DNA of 64,000 nucleotides from Pseudomonas putida (lineage in GTDB: Bacteria; Pseudomonadota; Gammaproteobacteria; Pseudomonadales; Pseudomonadaceae): contig NZ_CP018846.1 in NCBI RefSeq assembly GCF_002025705.1, positions 2,595,501 through 2,659,500 on the forward strand, given 5' to 3'. The notes under the pieces are model-generated. The model was given only the letters and a program-made list of their open reading frames with translations, did no database searches and was not told where the DNA came from. Below are positions 43,374 to 51,921 of the stretch, in pieces; the first letter of the stretch is position 1; each line of letters starts with the position of its first letter. The translations under genes and the position numbers were made by a program.

Positions 43374-44471
43374 TCACGCCCGTGCCAATGATGGGAATGT
43401 TGGCCTGATCTGAGCCTTGCCGATGTCGATCGTTACCGGCGCGCCGACTGTGAAGTCAGTCTTTGACAAGTGCGCCACAAAGGTATCGATCGTTTGCCAG
43501 GCCGCCAGGGCCGTGGGCAGCGTAGCCAGGCCGAGGTAGGCGTCAGGGCTGGCACCGGCCCTGAGTGCGGCAACGGCATCCTGGAGTTTGCTCTGCTGGT
43601 TGGCCCACAGGTCGACCAGCAGGGGCAGTGCATCGCGCAGGCCCAGGTACTGCGCTTGGATGCTGTACAGCGTTTGCAGCGTCGATTTGGTCAGGGCCAG
43701 GCCCAGAGCCTCGCCGGAGAGCTGCAACTTCAGCGCATTGATCTTGTTCATCTGGCTGATCAGCTGCTGGTCATCTTCGATCAAGGTGTAGAAGCTCTTG
43801 CCGATGCTCAGCACGGCCACCACCAGGCCCAGCACCGGCACCGTCGCTGCTGCCCCGGCTGCGCCGGCGCTGTACAGCATCGATACGGCAGACTGGGCAA
43901 TGCCGGTGTCAGAGCCAATGGCGTCGCTGGTGATCTTGCTGCCCAGGGCCTGCACGGCACTTACCAGCTCACCGAGCTCCTCGGTCAGCGCGAGCATCTG
44001 CTGCTCCTCGCTGGCCAAGGCGTTCCAGCCGGCCTCGATGGACGCGTCCATTTGCGGCAGCACACTGTTGAACGCCTGCATCATCCCCTGCAGTTCCCTT
44101 TCAGCGGCCTGGGTCGTGGCCAGGCTCTTGGCCACCTGGGGCAGCAAGGTCTGGGTGAGCAGTTCGATCCACATGTCAGCGTCGTTGGCCTGGGGTTTGG
44201 CCAGCCCCGCGAATGCGCTGAACACGGCGGAGTAGTTCTGGAAGGCCAGGATCACCGGGGCCCAGACCTGCGCACGGTCCAGCTGCCAGACGTCAGCGGC
44301 GGCATCCAGGCGCTTGAACTCCACGGCCACGGGCGGCAACCAGTCGGGTTCGTCTGGAATGGGCACGATCTGGATGCTCTGGCAGCTGAGCGCAAAGTTG
44401 TCGATGCCGACGATATCGGCGTAGGCATCGGTGAGTCTGGCGATGGCATCATTCGGGTCGGGAGCAAGCAT
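43374..44471 (-). CDS. Alpha-helical pore-forming toxin-like component A
   Basis: A 365-residue helical protein. Hydrophobic hairpin at about residues 191-226 (SAGAAGAAATVPVLGLVVAVL), flanked by helices rich in Q, E and A. N-terminal PIPDEPDWLPPVAVEFKRLD and C-terminal AAWQTIDTFVAHL repeat the shared motifs of the other two components. No signal peptide. Start ATG 44471 has GAGGG upstream. It follows the second AidA-like gene by 15 bp, which makes co-transcription very likely. Assignment to the HBL/ClyA-type superfamily rests on architecture, not on a search. Confidence 0.7.
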   Translation of the reverse strand: MLAPDPNDAIARLTDAYADIVGIDNFALSCQSIQIVPIPDEPDWLPPVAVEFKRLDAAADVWQLDRAQVWAPVILAFQNYSAVFSAFAGLAKPQANDADMWIELLTQTLLPQVAKSLATTQAAERELQGMMQAFNSVLPQMDASIEAGWNALASEEQQMLALTEELGELVSAVQALGSKITSDAIGSDTGIAQSAVSMLYSAGAAGAAATVPVLGLVVAVLSIGKSFYTLIEDDQQLISQMNKINALKLQLSGEALGLALTKSTLQTLYSIQAQYLGLRDALPLLVDLWANQQSKLQDAVAALRAGASPDAYLGLATLPTALAAWQTIDTFVAHLSKTDFTVGAPVTIDIGKAQIRPTFPSLARA

Positions 44472-44486
44472 GGCGGCGGCCCTCGC

Positions 44487-44888
44487 TCATTGGCTGACGT
44501 TGAGGAAGGGGTCGAAGTTCATGGCTTTGCCATCGAACGACAAGGTGACGCTGTACTGGTATTTGGCCTTGGCACCCTGGCTTTCGACTCGCCCGGCCCA
44601 TACCACCTCACCGGTGGCCAGGGTGGACTGCTTGGGCTGGCAGATGCCCTTTTCGATGATCTGCCCGGTGAACTCGACGATTTCGACGTCATCGCCCGGG
44701 TTGACCGAGGCCACTGACCAGATGACCACCTGTCCGTCGGAACAGGTGGTGACCAGTTCGGTCTGGCCTTCGTTGTAAGAGCCAAAGAACTTGTTGGTAT
44801 CGATCAGGTACACATTGGAGCTCAGGTCGTTGGCAGCCAGTGCGCCTTCGACATCGACGACGATCAGCACGTTGATTTGCTTGGCCAT
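44487..44888 (-). CDS. AidA/PixA-like inclusion body family protein, copy 2
   Basis: A 133-residue, strand-rich soluble protein. The start AKQINVLIVVDVEGAL, followed by a VYLIDTNKFF segment and DGQVVIWSVASVNPGDDVEI, is the recognisable AidA/PixA (inclusion body family) pattern. AidA of Burkholderia cenocepacia is quorum-regulated and linked to nematode killing; PixA forms inclusions in Xenorhabdus. It is about 40 percent similar by eye to the product of the neighbour at 44922, so the pair is a tandem duplication. The position directly before three pore-forming-toxin-like genes suggests a function with them. Confidence 0.75.
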   Translation of the reverse strand: MAKQINVLIVVDVEGALAANDLSSNVYLIDTNKFFGSYNEGQTELVTTCSDGQVVIWSVASVNPGDDVEIVEFTGQIIEKGICQPKQSTLATGEVVWAGRVESQGAKAKYQYSVTLSFDGKAMNFDPFLNVSQ

Positions 44889-44921
44889 GGTGGTGCTTCC
44901 TGCTTGGGGTGGATGAAGCGT

Positions 44922-45314
44922 TCAGACGACTTTCAGGTAGCTGGCGAACGTCAGAGTGCTGCCGCTCATCGACAGGGTGACGTTGTAGGGGAAACTGGCG
45001 TAGCGGCCTTGGCTTTGCACGCGGGCGTTCCACACGCCATCACCAGCGAAGGGATCGGGGGAGGGGATGCAGGCCTTCTGCTCGACCATCTGGCCGGAAA
45101 AGGCCTTGATAGCCACCTGGCTGGCGGCGTCGACAGCGACCACCGACCAGGTCAGCAACTGGCCGTCCTGGCACACGGTGTTCAAGGGGCTTTGCCCTTC
45201 TTGCCAGGAGCCGAGGTACTGGTTGGTGTCGACCAGGTAGACATTGCCTTGCAGGGAGCCGGCGGCGAGCGCGCCGATCACATCCACTGCAATCAGGATA
45301 TCGATGCGGTTCAA
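44922..45314 (-). CDS. AidA/PixA-like inclusion body family protein, copy 1
   Basis: A 130-residue strand-rich protein of the same family as the next gene: RIDILIAVDVIGALAAG, NVYLVDTNQYLGSW, DGQLLTWSVVAVDAASQVAI. The start is TTG at 45314, preceded by GGGAGAAGG; no ATG or GTG is available near the conserved N-terminus. It is the first gene of the five-gene minus-strand operon. The promoter must lie in 45315-45522, where I see no clear -35/-10 pair. Confidence 0.75.
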   Translation of the reverse strand: MNRIDILIAVDVIGALAAGSLQGNVYLVDTNQYLGSWQEGQSPLNTVCQDGQLLTWSVVAVDAASQVAIKAFSGQMVEQKACIPSPDPFAGDGVWNARVQSQGRYASFPYNVTLSMSGSTLTFASYLKVV

Positions 45315-45522
45315 GGTCCTTCTCCCTGTGTGACGAATGCGCGGCGAGCCTGCCGACGGGGTAAGTCACATGGCCATCATGGCCGGAACGTTTTAGGTGT
45401 AGATGAGGGCCTGGATGATGGCAAGGTACGGCCGGATGAGTGGTTGAGCCTGCTTGTGGCGGCGCAGGGGAAGCCGACGACTGGTGTTAGGACGGCGGCC
45501 ACTTCCAGCCTGGGAACCGCCA

Positions 45523-45763
45523 TGCAGCCCTCGATCACCTGTCGTTGCACCTGTTCATCGTGGTCTGCGAAGCCGGCACCATCGCCCGTGCCGGTGAGCG
45601 GGCGTTCATGGCGCCGTCGGCCGTCAGCAAACGGATTTCGGATATCGAAGCGCGCTTTGGCGCGGCGTTGCTCAAGCGCAGCAAGCGCGGCGTCCGATCC
45701 AATTTTACCGATGCGGCGGATGAGAACCGGGTCATCGTTGGGTACTCCTTCGAATTCTTATGA
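45523..45763 (+). pseudogene. LysR regulator remnant (HTH domain only)
   Basis: The sequence encodes LSLHLFIVVCEAGTIARAGERAFMAPSAVSKRISDIEARFGAALLKRSKRGV, a clear LysR winged helix. The likely original start ATG at 45523 (MQPSIT) is in another frame, consistent with a small deletion near 45540. After residue 55 the homology stops and an unrelated short tail ends at 45763. The effector domain is absent. It points away from the AidA/toxin operon and may be the relic of its regulator. Confidence 0.75.
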
Positions 45764-45777
45764 GTCTGGAGCGTTCG

Positions 45778-45911
45778 GGGTAGGAGCGGCCTTGCCGGGG
45801 CGCCGGACCGGTCGGAAAGGGCTGCGCAGCAGCCCCAGGATTTTCGGCGCCATCCGGAAAATCGCCGGGGCCGCTTTGCGGCCCTTTCGCGACGCAAGGC
45901 CGCTCCTACGG
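45778..45911. repeat. Large palindromic element, copy 1
   Basis: Outer arms TAGGAGCGGCCTTG (45781-45794) and its complement (45895-45908) enclose a second inverted repeat (GGGCTGCGCAGCAGCCCC / GGGGCCGCTTTGCGGCCC). Related copies are at 49845-49963 and 56671-56796. The interior GGGGCGCCGGACCGGTCGG is shared exactly with the copy at 56671. Confidence 0.85.
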
Positions 45912-45944
45912 GGGGAGTGTCAAGGCGCAGGATGTCGCAGGCTT

Positions 45945-45958
45945 TGAAACCGGTTTCA
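45945..45958. promoter_or_regulatory. PtxS operator upstream of the gluconate dehydrogenase genes
   Basis: TGAAACCGGTTTCA, a perfect 14-bp palindrome identical to the PtxS site known from P. putida and P. aeruginosa. It lies 98 bp before the first dehydrogenase gene. PtxS represses until it binds 2-ketogluconate. Confidence 0.9.
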
Positions 45959-46056
45959 AAAGATTTCCAAACCAGCTAGATTACGCGGCTTTTCCGGCCC
46001 GGCCGGACACCAGATGGCGCAACCCAAGGCCGCCCCAATGCTGATGAGGACTCGAA

Positions 46057-46791
46057 ATGCCTGAGCATGCCCCCGACAACCCGCGCCGGGACTTCCTGCG
46101 CAAGACCTTGACCCTGATCCCGGTGGTCACCGTGGCCAGTACCGGCCTTGGTGCCAGCCAGTTGCTGGCCGATCCCGTGCGCGAGCCCAAGGTGCCGGCC
46201 ACACCCCCGGCCGGCAACTATCAGCCAACCTTCTTCACTGCCGAAGAGTGGGCGTTCCTGCAAGCGGCCGTGTCGCGCATCATCCCCGCCGACGAGCTCG
46301 GCCCCGGTGCGCTGGAAGCTGGCGCCGCCGAATTCATCGACCGCCAGATGAACACCCCTTACGCCACCGGCGCCCAGTGGTACATGCAGGGTCCGTTCAA
46401 GGCCGATGCCGCACCAGAGCTCGGCTACCAGCTGCAACTCAGCCCGCAACAGATCTACCGCTTAGGGATAGCCGCCACGGAGGCCTGGTGCAAGAACGCC
46501 AGCGGTAAAACGTTTGCCGAGCAAGATAGCGCTACCCGAGACAAGATTCTCGGCAAGATCGAAGCCGGTGAGATCGTTTTCGAGCAGGTGCCAGCCAAGG
46601 TCTTCTTCAGCCTGCTGGTGCAGAACACCCGCGAGGGCTTTTTCTGCGACCCGATGCACGGTGGCAACAAAGGCATGGTCGGCTGGACGCAGATCGGCTT
46701 CCCGGGTGCCCGGGCAGACTTCATGGACTGGGTCGAGCGCAACGCGCCTTACCCTTTCCCGGCAGTATCGATTCGTGGCGAGAGGGCGTAA
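46057..46791 (+). CDS. Gluconate 2-dehydrogenase subunit 3 (gamma)
   Basis: A 244-residue small subunit of the periplasmic membrane-bound gluconate 2-dehydrogenase. A twin-arginine signal (PRRDFLRKTLTLIPVVTVAS) exports it, presumably carrying the flavoprotein in a piggy-back manner, since that subunit has no signal. The rest matches the gluconate_2-dh3 family (FTAEEWAFLQAAVSRIIPAD near residue 68). GAGGA lies upstream of the ATG. First gene of a three-gene operon under the PtxS operator at 45945. In P. putida the same order precedes ptxS and the kgu genes. Confidence 0.9.
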   Translation: MPEHAPDNPRRDFLRKTLTLIPVVTVASTGLGASQLLADPVREPKVPATPPAGNYQPTFFTAEEWAFLQAAVSRIIPADELGPGALEAGAAEFIDRQMNTPYATGAQWYMQGPFKADAAPELGYQLQLSPQQIYRLGIAATEAWCKNASGKTFAEQDSATRDKILGKIEAGEIVFEQVPAKVFFSLLVQNTREGFFCDPMHGGNKGMVGWTQIGFPGARADFMDWVERNAPYPFPAVSIRGERA

Positions 46792-46794
46792 GGC

Positions 46795-48579
46795 ATGGCC
46801 AATGCAATGAAAAAGGCTGACGTGGTCATCGTCGGCTTCGGCTGGGCCGGTGCGATCATGGCCAAGGAACTCACCGAAGCCGGGCTGCAGGTGGTGGCGC
46901 TGGAGCGCGGGCCGATGCAGGACACCTACCCGGACGGCAGTTACCCGCAGGTGATCGACGAGCTGACCTACAGCGTGCGCAAGAAGCTGTTCGTCGATGT
47001 GTCTAAAGAAACCGTCACCATCCGCCACAGCGTCAACGATGTTGCGTTGCCCAACCGCCAGCTCGGCGCCTTCCTGCCGGGCAAGGGCGTCGGCGGCGCG
47101 GGCCTGCACTGGTCGGGCGTGCACTTTCGGGTCGACCCGATAGAGCTGCGCATGCGCAGCCACTACGAGGAACGCTACGGCAAGCGCTTCATCCCCGAAG
47201 ACATGACCATCCAGGACTTCGGCGTCAGCTACGAGGAACTCGAGCCGCATTTCGACTTCGCCGAAAAGGTCTTCGGCACCTCGGGCCAGGCCTGGACCGT
47301 CAACGGCAAACGGGTTGGCGAAGGCAAGGGCGGCAACCCCTACGCGCCTGACCGTTCGAGCCCGTTCCCGCTGGAGTCGCAGAAGAACGTGGTGTCGGCC
47401 AAGCTGTTCGAAAAGGCTGCGGCCAGCCTCGGCTACAAACCTTACAACCTGCCGTCGGCCAACACCTCCGGGCCGTACACCAACCCGTACGGCGCGCAAA
47501 TGGGCCCATGCAACTTCTGCGGTTTCTGCAGCGGCTACGTCTGCTACATGTACTCCAAGGCCTCGCCGAACGTGAACATCCTGCCGGCACTGCGCCAGGT
47601 GCCGAACTTCGAGCTGCGCGCCAACGCCCACGTGCTGCGGGTGAACCTTGACGACAGCAAGCGCAAGGCCACCGGCGTGACCTACATCGACGCCCAGGGC
47701 CGCGAGGTGGAGCAGCCGGCGGACATCGTCATCCTCGCCGCCTTCCAGTTCAACAACGTGCGCCTGATGTTGCTTTCCGGCATCGGCAAGCCTTACGACC
47801 CGGTCAAGAACGAAGGCGTGGTCGGGCGCAACTTCGCCTATCAGAACATGGGCACGGTCAAGGCGTTCTTCGACAAGGACACCTACACCAACAACTTCAT
47901 CGGTGCCGGTGGCAACGGCGTGGCCATCGACGACTTCAACGCCGACAACTTCGACCATGGGCCCCATGGCTTCGTCGGTGGTTCGCCGATGTGGGTCAAC
48001 CAGGCCGGCAGCCGGCCGATCGCCGGTGTCGCCAACCCGCCGGGCACCCCGGCCTGGGGCAGCGCCTGGAAGAAGGCCACCGCCGACTACTACACCCACC
48101 AGGTGTCGATGGACGCCCACGGCGCGCACCAGTCGTACCGCGGCAACTACCTCGACCTCGACCCGACCTACCGCGATGCCTACGGCCAGCCGCTGCTACG
48201 CATGACCTTCGACTGGCAGGAGAACGACATCAAGATGAACCAGTTCATGGTCGACAAGTTGAGCAAGATCGCCCAGGCGATGAACCCCAAGTCCATCGCC
48301 ATTCTCGGCAAGAAGGTCAAGGAGCACTTCAACACCGCCAGCTATCAGACTACCCACCTCAACGGTGGCGCGATCATGGGCAACGACCCTACAACCTCCG
48401 CCCTGAACCGCTACCTGCAGAGCTGGGACGTGCACAACGTGTTCGTCCCCGGTGCTTCGGCGTTCCCCCAGGGCCTGGGCTACAACCCCACTGGCCTGGT
48501 AGCCGCGCTGACCTACTGGTCGGCCCGGGCGATCCGCGAGCAGTACCTGAAAAACCCCGGCCCGCTGGTTCAGGCTTGA
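46795..48579 (+). CDS. Gluconate 2-dehydrogenase flavoprotein subunit (GMC oxidoreductase)
   Basis: A 594-residue FAD enzyme that oxidises gluconate to 2-ketogluconate in the periplasm. FAD-binding motif VVIVGFGWAGAIMAKELTEAG at residue 8, GKGVGGAGLHWSG near 96, and a cysteine cluster CNFCGFCSGYVC near 240, seen in this subgroup and probably holding an iron-sulphur site. The C-terminal catalytic part has TTHLNGGAIMG and NVFVPGASAFPQGLGYNPTGLV with the GMC active-site His and Asn. It starts 3 bp after the gamma subunit and passes electrons to the cytochrome encoded next. Confidence 0.92.
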   Translation: MANAMKKADVVIVGFGWAGAIMAKELTEAGLQVVALERGPMQDTYPDGSYPQVIDELTYSVRKKLFVDVSKETVTIRHSVNDVALPNRQLGAFLPGKGVGGAGLHWSGVHFRVDPIELRMRSHYEERYGKRFIPEDMTIQDFGVSYEELEPHFDFAEKVFGTSGQAWTVNGKRVGEGKGGNPYAPDRSSPFPLESQKNVVSAKLFEKAAASLGYKPYNLPSANTSGPYTNPYGAQMGPCNFCGFCSGYVCYMYSKASPNVNILPALRQVPNFELRANAHVLRVNLDDSKRKATGVTYIDAQGREVEQPADIVILAAFQFNNVRLMLLSGIGKPYDPVKNEGVVGRNFAYQNMGTVKAFFDKDTYTNNFIGAGGNGVAIDDFNADNFDHGPHGFVGGSPMWVNQAGSRPIAGVANPPGTPAWGSAWKKATADYYTHQVSMDAHGAHQSYRGNYLDLDPTYRDAYGQPLLRMTFDWQENDIKMNQFMVDKLSKIAQAMNPKSIAILGKKVKEHFNTASYQTTHLNGGAIMGNDPTTSALNRYLQSWDVHNVFVPGASAFPQGLGYNPTGLVAALTYWSARAIREQYLKNPGPLVQA

Positions 48580-48590
48580 GGAGCGATGAC

Positions 48591-49829
48591 ATGAAGAACC
48601 TGTTGATCGCAACCCTGCTGCTGGGCGCCACCGCAGCCGCCCAGGCCGACGACGCCCTGGTGAAGAAAGGCGAATACCTGGCCCGCGCGGGTGACTGCGT
48701 GGCCTGCCATACCGCCAAGGGCGGCAAACCCTTTGCCGGTGGGCTGCCGATGCAGACCCCGATCGGCACGGTGTACTCCACCAACATCACCCCGCACGCC
48801 AGCGGCATCGGCCAGTACAGCTTCGCCGACTTCGACCAGGCCGTACGCAAAGGCATCGCCAGGGACGGCAGCACCTTGTACCCGGCCATGCCGTACCCAT
48901 CCTATGCGCGGGTCAGCGACGACGACATGCAGGCGCTGTATGCGTACTTCATGCAAGGCGTCGAGCCGGTGGCGCAGCCCAACAAGCCGACCGATATCCC
49001 CTGGCCGTTGAGCATGCGCTGGCCGCTGTCGATCTGGCGCGGGCTGTTCGCCCCCGAGGTGCAAGCCTGGCAGGCGCCAGCCGGTGCAGACCCGGTGGTC
49101 AGCCGTGGCGCCTACCTGGTCGAAGGCCTGGGCCACTGTGGCGCCTGCCACACCCCGCGCGCCCTGACCATGCAGGAAAAGGCCCTGAGCCCGGCAGATG
49201 GCCAGCAGTTCCTGGCTGGCAGTGCGCCGCTGGAAGGCTGGATCGCCAAGAACCTGCGTGGCGACTACAAGGACGGCCTGGGCAGCTGGAGCGAGGCACA
49301 ACTGGTGCAGTTTCTCAAGACCGGGCGCAGTGACCGCAGTGCAGTGTTCGGCGGCATGAGCGATGTGGTGGAGCACAGCATGCAGCACATGAGCGACGCC
49401 GACCTGACCGCCATCGCCCGTTACCTGAAGACCCTGCCGCCGAGCGATCCTAACGACAGGCCGCATGTCTACGACAAGCAGGTAGCCGATGCCTTGTGGC
49501 AAGGCGACGACAGCAAGCCGGGGGCGTCGGTGTACATCGACAACTGCGCGGCCTGCCACCGCACCGATGGCCATGGCTACACCCGGGTGTTCCCGGCACT
49601 GGCGGGCAACCCGGTGGTGCAGACGGCGGATGCCACCTCGCTGATCCATGTGGTGTTGGCGGGCGGCACGGTGCCGGCGACCCATGCGGCACCGTCGAAC
49701 TTCACCATGCCGGCGTTCGCCTGGCGCTTGAGCGACCAGGAAGTGGCGGATGTGGTCAATTTCATTCGCACCAGCTGGGGTAACCAGGGCAGTGCGGTGA
49801 GCGCCAGTGATGTGAAAACACTCCGGTAA
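48591..49829 (+). CDS. Gluconate 2-dehydrogenase cytochrome c subunit (three haems)
   Basis: A 412-residue periplasmic/membrane-anchored cytochrome. Signal peptide residues 1-20 (LLIATLLLGATAAAQA). Three CxxCH haem sites: CVACH at residue 36, CGACH at 183 and CAACH at 319. This is the tri-haem subunit that carries electrons from the flavoprotein to ubiquinone. The start at 48591 is the one that gives the signal peptide. It closes the dehydrogenase operon; a large palindrome follows 15 bp later. Confidence 0.93.
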   Translation: MKNLLIATLLLGATAAAQADDALVKKGEYLARAGDCVACHTAKGGKPFAGGLPMQTPIGTVYSTNITPHASGIGQYSFADFDQAVRKGIARDGSTLYPAMPYPSYARVSDDDMQALYAYFMQGVEPVAQPNKPTDIPWPLSMRWPLSIWRGLFAPEVQAWQAPAGADPVVSRGAYLVEGLGHCGACHTPRALTMQEKALSPADGQQFLAGSAPLEGWIAKNLRGDYKDGLGSWSEAQLVQFLKTGRSDRSAVFGGMSDVVEHSMQHMSDADLTAIARYLKTLPPSDPNDRPHVYDKQVADALWQGDDSKPGASVYIDNCAACHRTDGHGYTRVFPALAGNPVVQTADATSLIHVVLAGGTVPATHAAPSNFTMPAFAWRLSDQEVADVVNFIRTSWGNQGSAVSASDVKTLR

Positions 49830-49844
49830 CTGCAACCCCTTTTT

Positions 49845-49963
49845 CTGTAGGAGCGGCCTTGTGTCGCGAAAGGGTCGCGAAGCAGCCCCAGGATATCGGC
49901 GATAAAGCAACTATCTTCGGGGCCGCTTCGCGACCCTTTCGCGACACAAGGCCGCTCCTACAG
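49845..49963. repeat. Large palindromic element, copy 2 (45-bp arms)
   Basis: 49845-49889 and 49919-49963 are inverted over 45 bases with one mismatch (outer CTGTAGGAGCGGCCTTGTGT). It is related to the copies at 45778 and 56671. It lies between the dehydrogenase operon and ptxS and can terminate transcription. Confidence 0.88.
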
Positions 49964-49991
49964 TTGACGAGCGCATCGACTTCTGCTGTAT

Positions 49992-50005
49992 TGAAACCGG
50001 TTTCA
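49992..50005. promoter_or_regulatory. PtxS operator upstream of ptxS
   Basis: A second perfect TGAAACCGGTTTCA, 37 bp before the ptxS ATG, consistent with autoregulation. Confidence 0.9.
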
Positions 50006-50042
50006 TTCGCCGTCACCCGACAACAATCACAAGGGACCCGCA

Positions 50043-51065
50043 ATGACCGATTCACCCCCCTATGCCCGCGAGCGGGTGACCATCAGCGAAGTGGCGCGTG
50101 TGGCCGGTGTGTCCAAGGCCACGGTCTCGCGCTACATCGGCGGCGATCGCCAGCTGCTGGCCGAAGCCACCGCCAAGCGCCTGGAAGAGGTCATCGAGCG
50201 CCTGGGCTACCGGCCCAACCAGATGGCCCGCGGCCTCAAGCGTGGCCAGACGCGTCTGATCGGCATGCTCGTGGCCGACATTCTCAACCCCTATTCAGTG
50301 GCCGTGATGCATGGCGTGGAAACCGCCTGCCGCCAGCACGGCTACAGCCTGGTGGTATGCAACACCAACCGTGACGACGAACAGGAGCGCCACCACCTGA
50401 CGGCCCTGCAGTCCTACAACGTCGAAGGGCTGATCGTGAACACCCTCGGCCGCCACCCCGGCGAACTGCTTAACCTGCAGCGCGACATCCCCATGGTGCT
50501 GGTCGACCGGCAACTGCCAGAGCTCAAGGTCGACCTGGTTGGCCTGGACAACGCCGATGCCATCGAGCAGGCACTGGACCACCTGCAGGCGCGGGGCTAC
50601 CGCGACATCCTTGCGGTCACCGAACCGCTGGATGGCACCAGTTCGCGGCTTGAGCGGGTGCAGGCCTTTACCGCATCGATCAGCAACCGCAACGGCATGC
50701 GCCAGCAGTTGCTGGAAGTCGACGCCGGTTTGCAGGCCAAGCTGGGTGCCTTCCTAGCCAGCAAGGGCCACGGCCCGCAGGCGATCTTCACCTTCAACGG
50801 CGTAGCCACCCTGGCGGTTACCCGTGTGCTGCACGATTCGGGCTGCAGGCTGTTCAGCGACGTGGGCCTGATCGCCCTCGACGAACTGGACTGGTACCCC
50901 TTGGTCGGCAGCGGTATCACCGCACTGGCCCAGCCCACCGAGCGCATTGGCGTGGCAGCCTTCGAGTGCCTGCTCGAACGCTTGCGCGGCAGCAACGACG
51001 CGCCTCGACGCATCGATTTCAAGGCAACACTGATCACCCGAGGTTCTACCCAAGCTCACCCATGA
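50043..51065 (+). CDS. ptxS: LacI-family repressor PtxS, 2-ketogluconate-responsive
   Basis: A 340-residue repressor. The LacI helix-turn-helix is at residues 12-35 ([20 protein letters not shown]), with the hinge helix in [15 protein letters not shown]. The sugar-binding domain follows from residue 70. In P. putida PtxS binds TGAAACCGGTTTCA and is released by 2-ketogluconate; that site occurs exactly before the dehydrogenase operon, before this gene and before kguE. The start at 50043 has AAGGGACC upstream. Confidence 0.92.
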   Translation: MTDSPPYARERVTISEVARVAGVSKATVSRYIGGDRQLLAEATAKRLEEVIERLGYRPNQMARGLKRGQTRLIGMLVADILNPYSVAVMHGVETACRQHGYSLVVCNTNRDDEQERHHLTALQSYNVEGLIVNTLGRHPGELLNLQRDIPMVLVDRQLPELKVDLVGLDNADAIEQALDHLQARGYRDILAVTEPLDGTSSRLERVQAFTASISNRNGMRQQLLEVDAGLQAKLGAFLASKGHGPQAIFTFNGVATLAVTRVLHDSGCRLFSDVGLIALDELDWYPLVGSGITALAQPTERIGVAAFECLLERLRGSNDAPRRIDFKATLITRGSTQAHP

Positions 51066-51107
51066 CCAGCGGGCAGCAGCGCTACCCGCATTGCTGCAAG
51101 TAAAAAA

Positions 51108-51121
51108 TGAAACCGGTTTCA
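51108..51121. promoter_or_regulatory. PtxS operator upstream of kguE
   Basis: A third perfect TGAAACCGGTTTCA, ending 14 bp before the kguE ATG, between the stop of ptxS and the ribosome site of kguE. Confidence 0.9.
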
Positions 51122-51135
51122 TAAGGACAATAACA

Positions 51136-51921
51136 ATGCACGCGAACCCCGTTTCCATCAGCCTCTCCAGCTACGGCGCCAGCCTTGTGCGGCAACGTGG
51201 CCAGTTGAGTTTTGTCGAACTGCTGGCGGCTGCCGGCGTCAGCCGGATCGAACTGCGCGAAGAGTTGTTCGACGAAGCGCCGGACACTACAGCGCTCTCG
51301 GCAGCGATCGCAGCGTCAGGGCTGGAGTGCCTGTATTCCTCGCCGCTCGAACTGTGGACGGCACAAGGCCAGCCGGACCCACGCCTGCCCGCAAAGCTGG
51401 CACTGGCGAGGGCATTGGGCGCCGTGGCGCTCAAGGTTTCACTTGGGCATTACCATGAGCAATGCGATGTAGGTGCCCTGCAGGCGCTGCTGCACGAGGG
51501 TGACCCTGTGTTGCTGGTGGAGAATGACCAGACCCCACAAGGCGGGCGCATCGAACCGCTGCTGCGTTTCTTCCAGCATGCGCAGGGCTGGCCCCTGCCG
51601 CTGGGCATGACCTTCGATATCGGCAACTGGCAATGGCAGGGTGAGTCCGCGTTGCAGGCCGCTCGCCAGCTTGGCCGCTGGGTGCGCTACGTGCACTGCA
51701 AGGCCGTGCAGCAAAGCGCAGATGGCCGCCTGCACGCGGTGCCGCCGAAGGCTGCCGACCTGCTGGCCTGGGAGGCGCTGTTCGACGAATTCAGCCCGGG
51801 CCTGGTGCGTGCGGTCGAGTACCCGTTGGTCAGCGATGACCTGTTGGCGCTGACCCGCGCCCAGGTACACAACCTGGCCAGGCTGGGCTTGGGCTTGAGC
51901 GAGGAGGTGAGCCATGCCTGA
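51136..51921 (+). CDS. kguE: KguE, sugar phosphate isomerase/epimerase-like protein of the ketogluconate operon
   Basis: A 261-residue TIM-barrel protein of the xylose isomerase/AP endonuclease-2 type ([14 protein letters not shown] near residue 35, [19 protein letters not shown] near 127, [15 protein letters not shown] near 155, VRYVHCKAV near 180). The first gene of kguEKTD; its exact reaction in the pathway is not settled. ATG 51136 is preceded by AAGGA. Its end overlaps kguK by 8 bases. Confidence 0.9.
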   Translation: MHANPVSISLSSYGASLVRQRGQLSFVELLAAAGVSRIELREELFDEAPDTTALSAAIAASGLECLYSSPLELWTAQGQPDPRLPAKLALARALGAVALKVSLGHYHEQCDVGALQALLHEGDPVLLVENDQTPQGGRIEPLLRFFQHAQGWPLPLGMTFDIGNWQWQGESALQAARQLGRWVRYVHCKAVQQSADGRLHAVPPKAADLLAWEALFDEFSPGLVRAVEYPLVSDDLLALTRAQVHNLARLGLGLSEEVSHA

